From positions 124,419-179,314 of the forward strand of contig NZ_GL890779.1 in the NCBI RefSeq assembly GCF_000211415.1: 54,896 nt of DNA, written 5' to 3'. Shown piece by piece: positions 54,799 to 54,896 of the stretch (positions are counted from its first letter, which is position 1; each line of letters begins with the position of its first letter). The DNA is from Enterobacter mori LMG 25706. Lineage in GTDB: Bacteria > Pseudomonadota > Gammaproteobacteria > Enterobacterales > Enterobacteriaceae. The translations under genes and the position numbers were made by a program. The notes below the pieces were generated by a model. That model was not told the DNA's origin, searched no databases, and saw only the letters and a program-made list of their open reading frames with translations.

Positions 54799-54814
54799 TG
54801 CGATGAAGATCACA
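54799..54814 (-). promoter_or_regulatory. CRP-like site upstream of kgtP
   Basis: TGCGATGAAGATCACA (plus strand) matches TGTGA-N6-TCACA at 9 of 10 conserved positions, just upstream of the inverted repeat. It fits catabolite control of a dicarboxylate permease. Confidence 0.55.
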
Positions 54815-54871
54815 CATTCCATTAGCAGGATAAGCGATTAGGAGAAAGGCTAATTAAGAGAAAATCCAAAA

Positions 54872-54896
54872 GCAAAAAACCCCGCACCTTTCGGTA
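54872..54896 (-). terminator. Partial terminator at right edge (rrn-type)
   Basis: GCAAAAAACCCCGCACC on the plus strand is the A-run and one arm of a minus-strand terminator; the other arm is beyond the window. In K-12 an rRNA operon (rrfG end) follows kgtP, so this is probably its terminator (inference). Confidence 0.4.

Overview
This window is chromosomal core DNA of an Enterobacteriaceae close to Enterobacter. Almost every gene is recognisable as the counterpart of an E. coli K-12 gene, in essentially the K-12 order from pepB to kgtP. Protein lengths and catalytic residue positions (IscS K206/C328, LepB S91/K146, Ung D64/H187, TadA H57/E59/C87/C90) match the K-12 numbering. I see no insertion sequence, prophage, CRISPR array, tRNA or rRNA gene. 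All functional statements rest on motif and family recognition from memory; no database search was run.

Layout. (1) 1-7060: the isc iron-sulfur assembly operon on the minus strand (iscR-iscS-iscU-iscA-hscB-hscA-fdx-iscX), then pepB, preceded by two abutting IscR boxes. (2) 7100-8840: trmJ, and divergent suhB with a boxA in its leader. (3) 8845-13592: a NicO-type nickel/cobalt transporter and a DUF1007 periplasmic protein, csiE, hcaT and yphA. K-12 yfhR, hcaREFCBD and yphBCDEFGH are absent here. (4) 13647-24820: glyA and hmp (divergent, PurR and NsrR boxes), glnB-glrR-qseG-glrK, the small RNA GlmY with a sigma54 promoter and GlrR/IHF sites, and purL with a PurR box. (5) 25088-31272: mltF, tadA, pgpC, a MurNAc-type cluster (EIIBC, murQ, divergent RpiR regulator yfhH) and yfhL. 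In K-12 yfhH has no such neighbours. (6) 31269-37777: acpS-pdxJ-recO-era-rnc-lepB-lepA on the minus strand, with an RNase III-type hairpin in the rnc leader. (7) 37963-40758: rpoE-rseA-rseB-rseC under a sigmaE promoter, with a short coupled leader ORF. (8) 41049-54702: nadB (NadR box), trmN6, srmB, grcA (twin FNR sites), ung, yfiF, trxC, tapT, patZ, pssA, yfiM and kgtP. K-12 yfiE-eamB are absent. The right edge appears to be the start of an rrn-type terminator.

How it works together. The window is dominated by housekeeping modules that sit beside their own control sites: Fe-S assembly under IscR, amino-sugar control (GlrK/GlrR drive GlmY, with qseG in the same operon), envelope stress (sigmaE and its anti-sigma proteins), nitric oxide detoxification (NsrR/hmp), purine and one-carbon metabolism (PurR on glyA and purL), NAD synthesis (NadR on nadB) and the anaerobic switch (FNR on grcA). 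I found no clearly new system. The least explained items are the NicO/DUF1007 pair, the murQ-EIIBC-yfhH cluster with its palindromic intergenic region, the 15-bp tandem repeat in yfiF, the palindrome upstream of kgtP, a dispersed GC-rich hairpin repeat, and the split leader ORF before rpoE.
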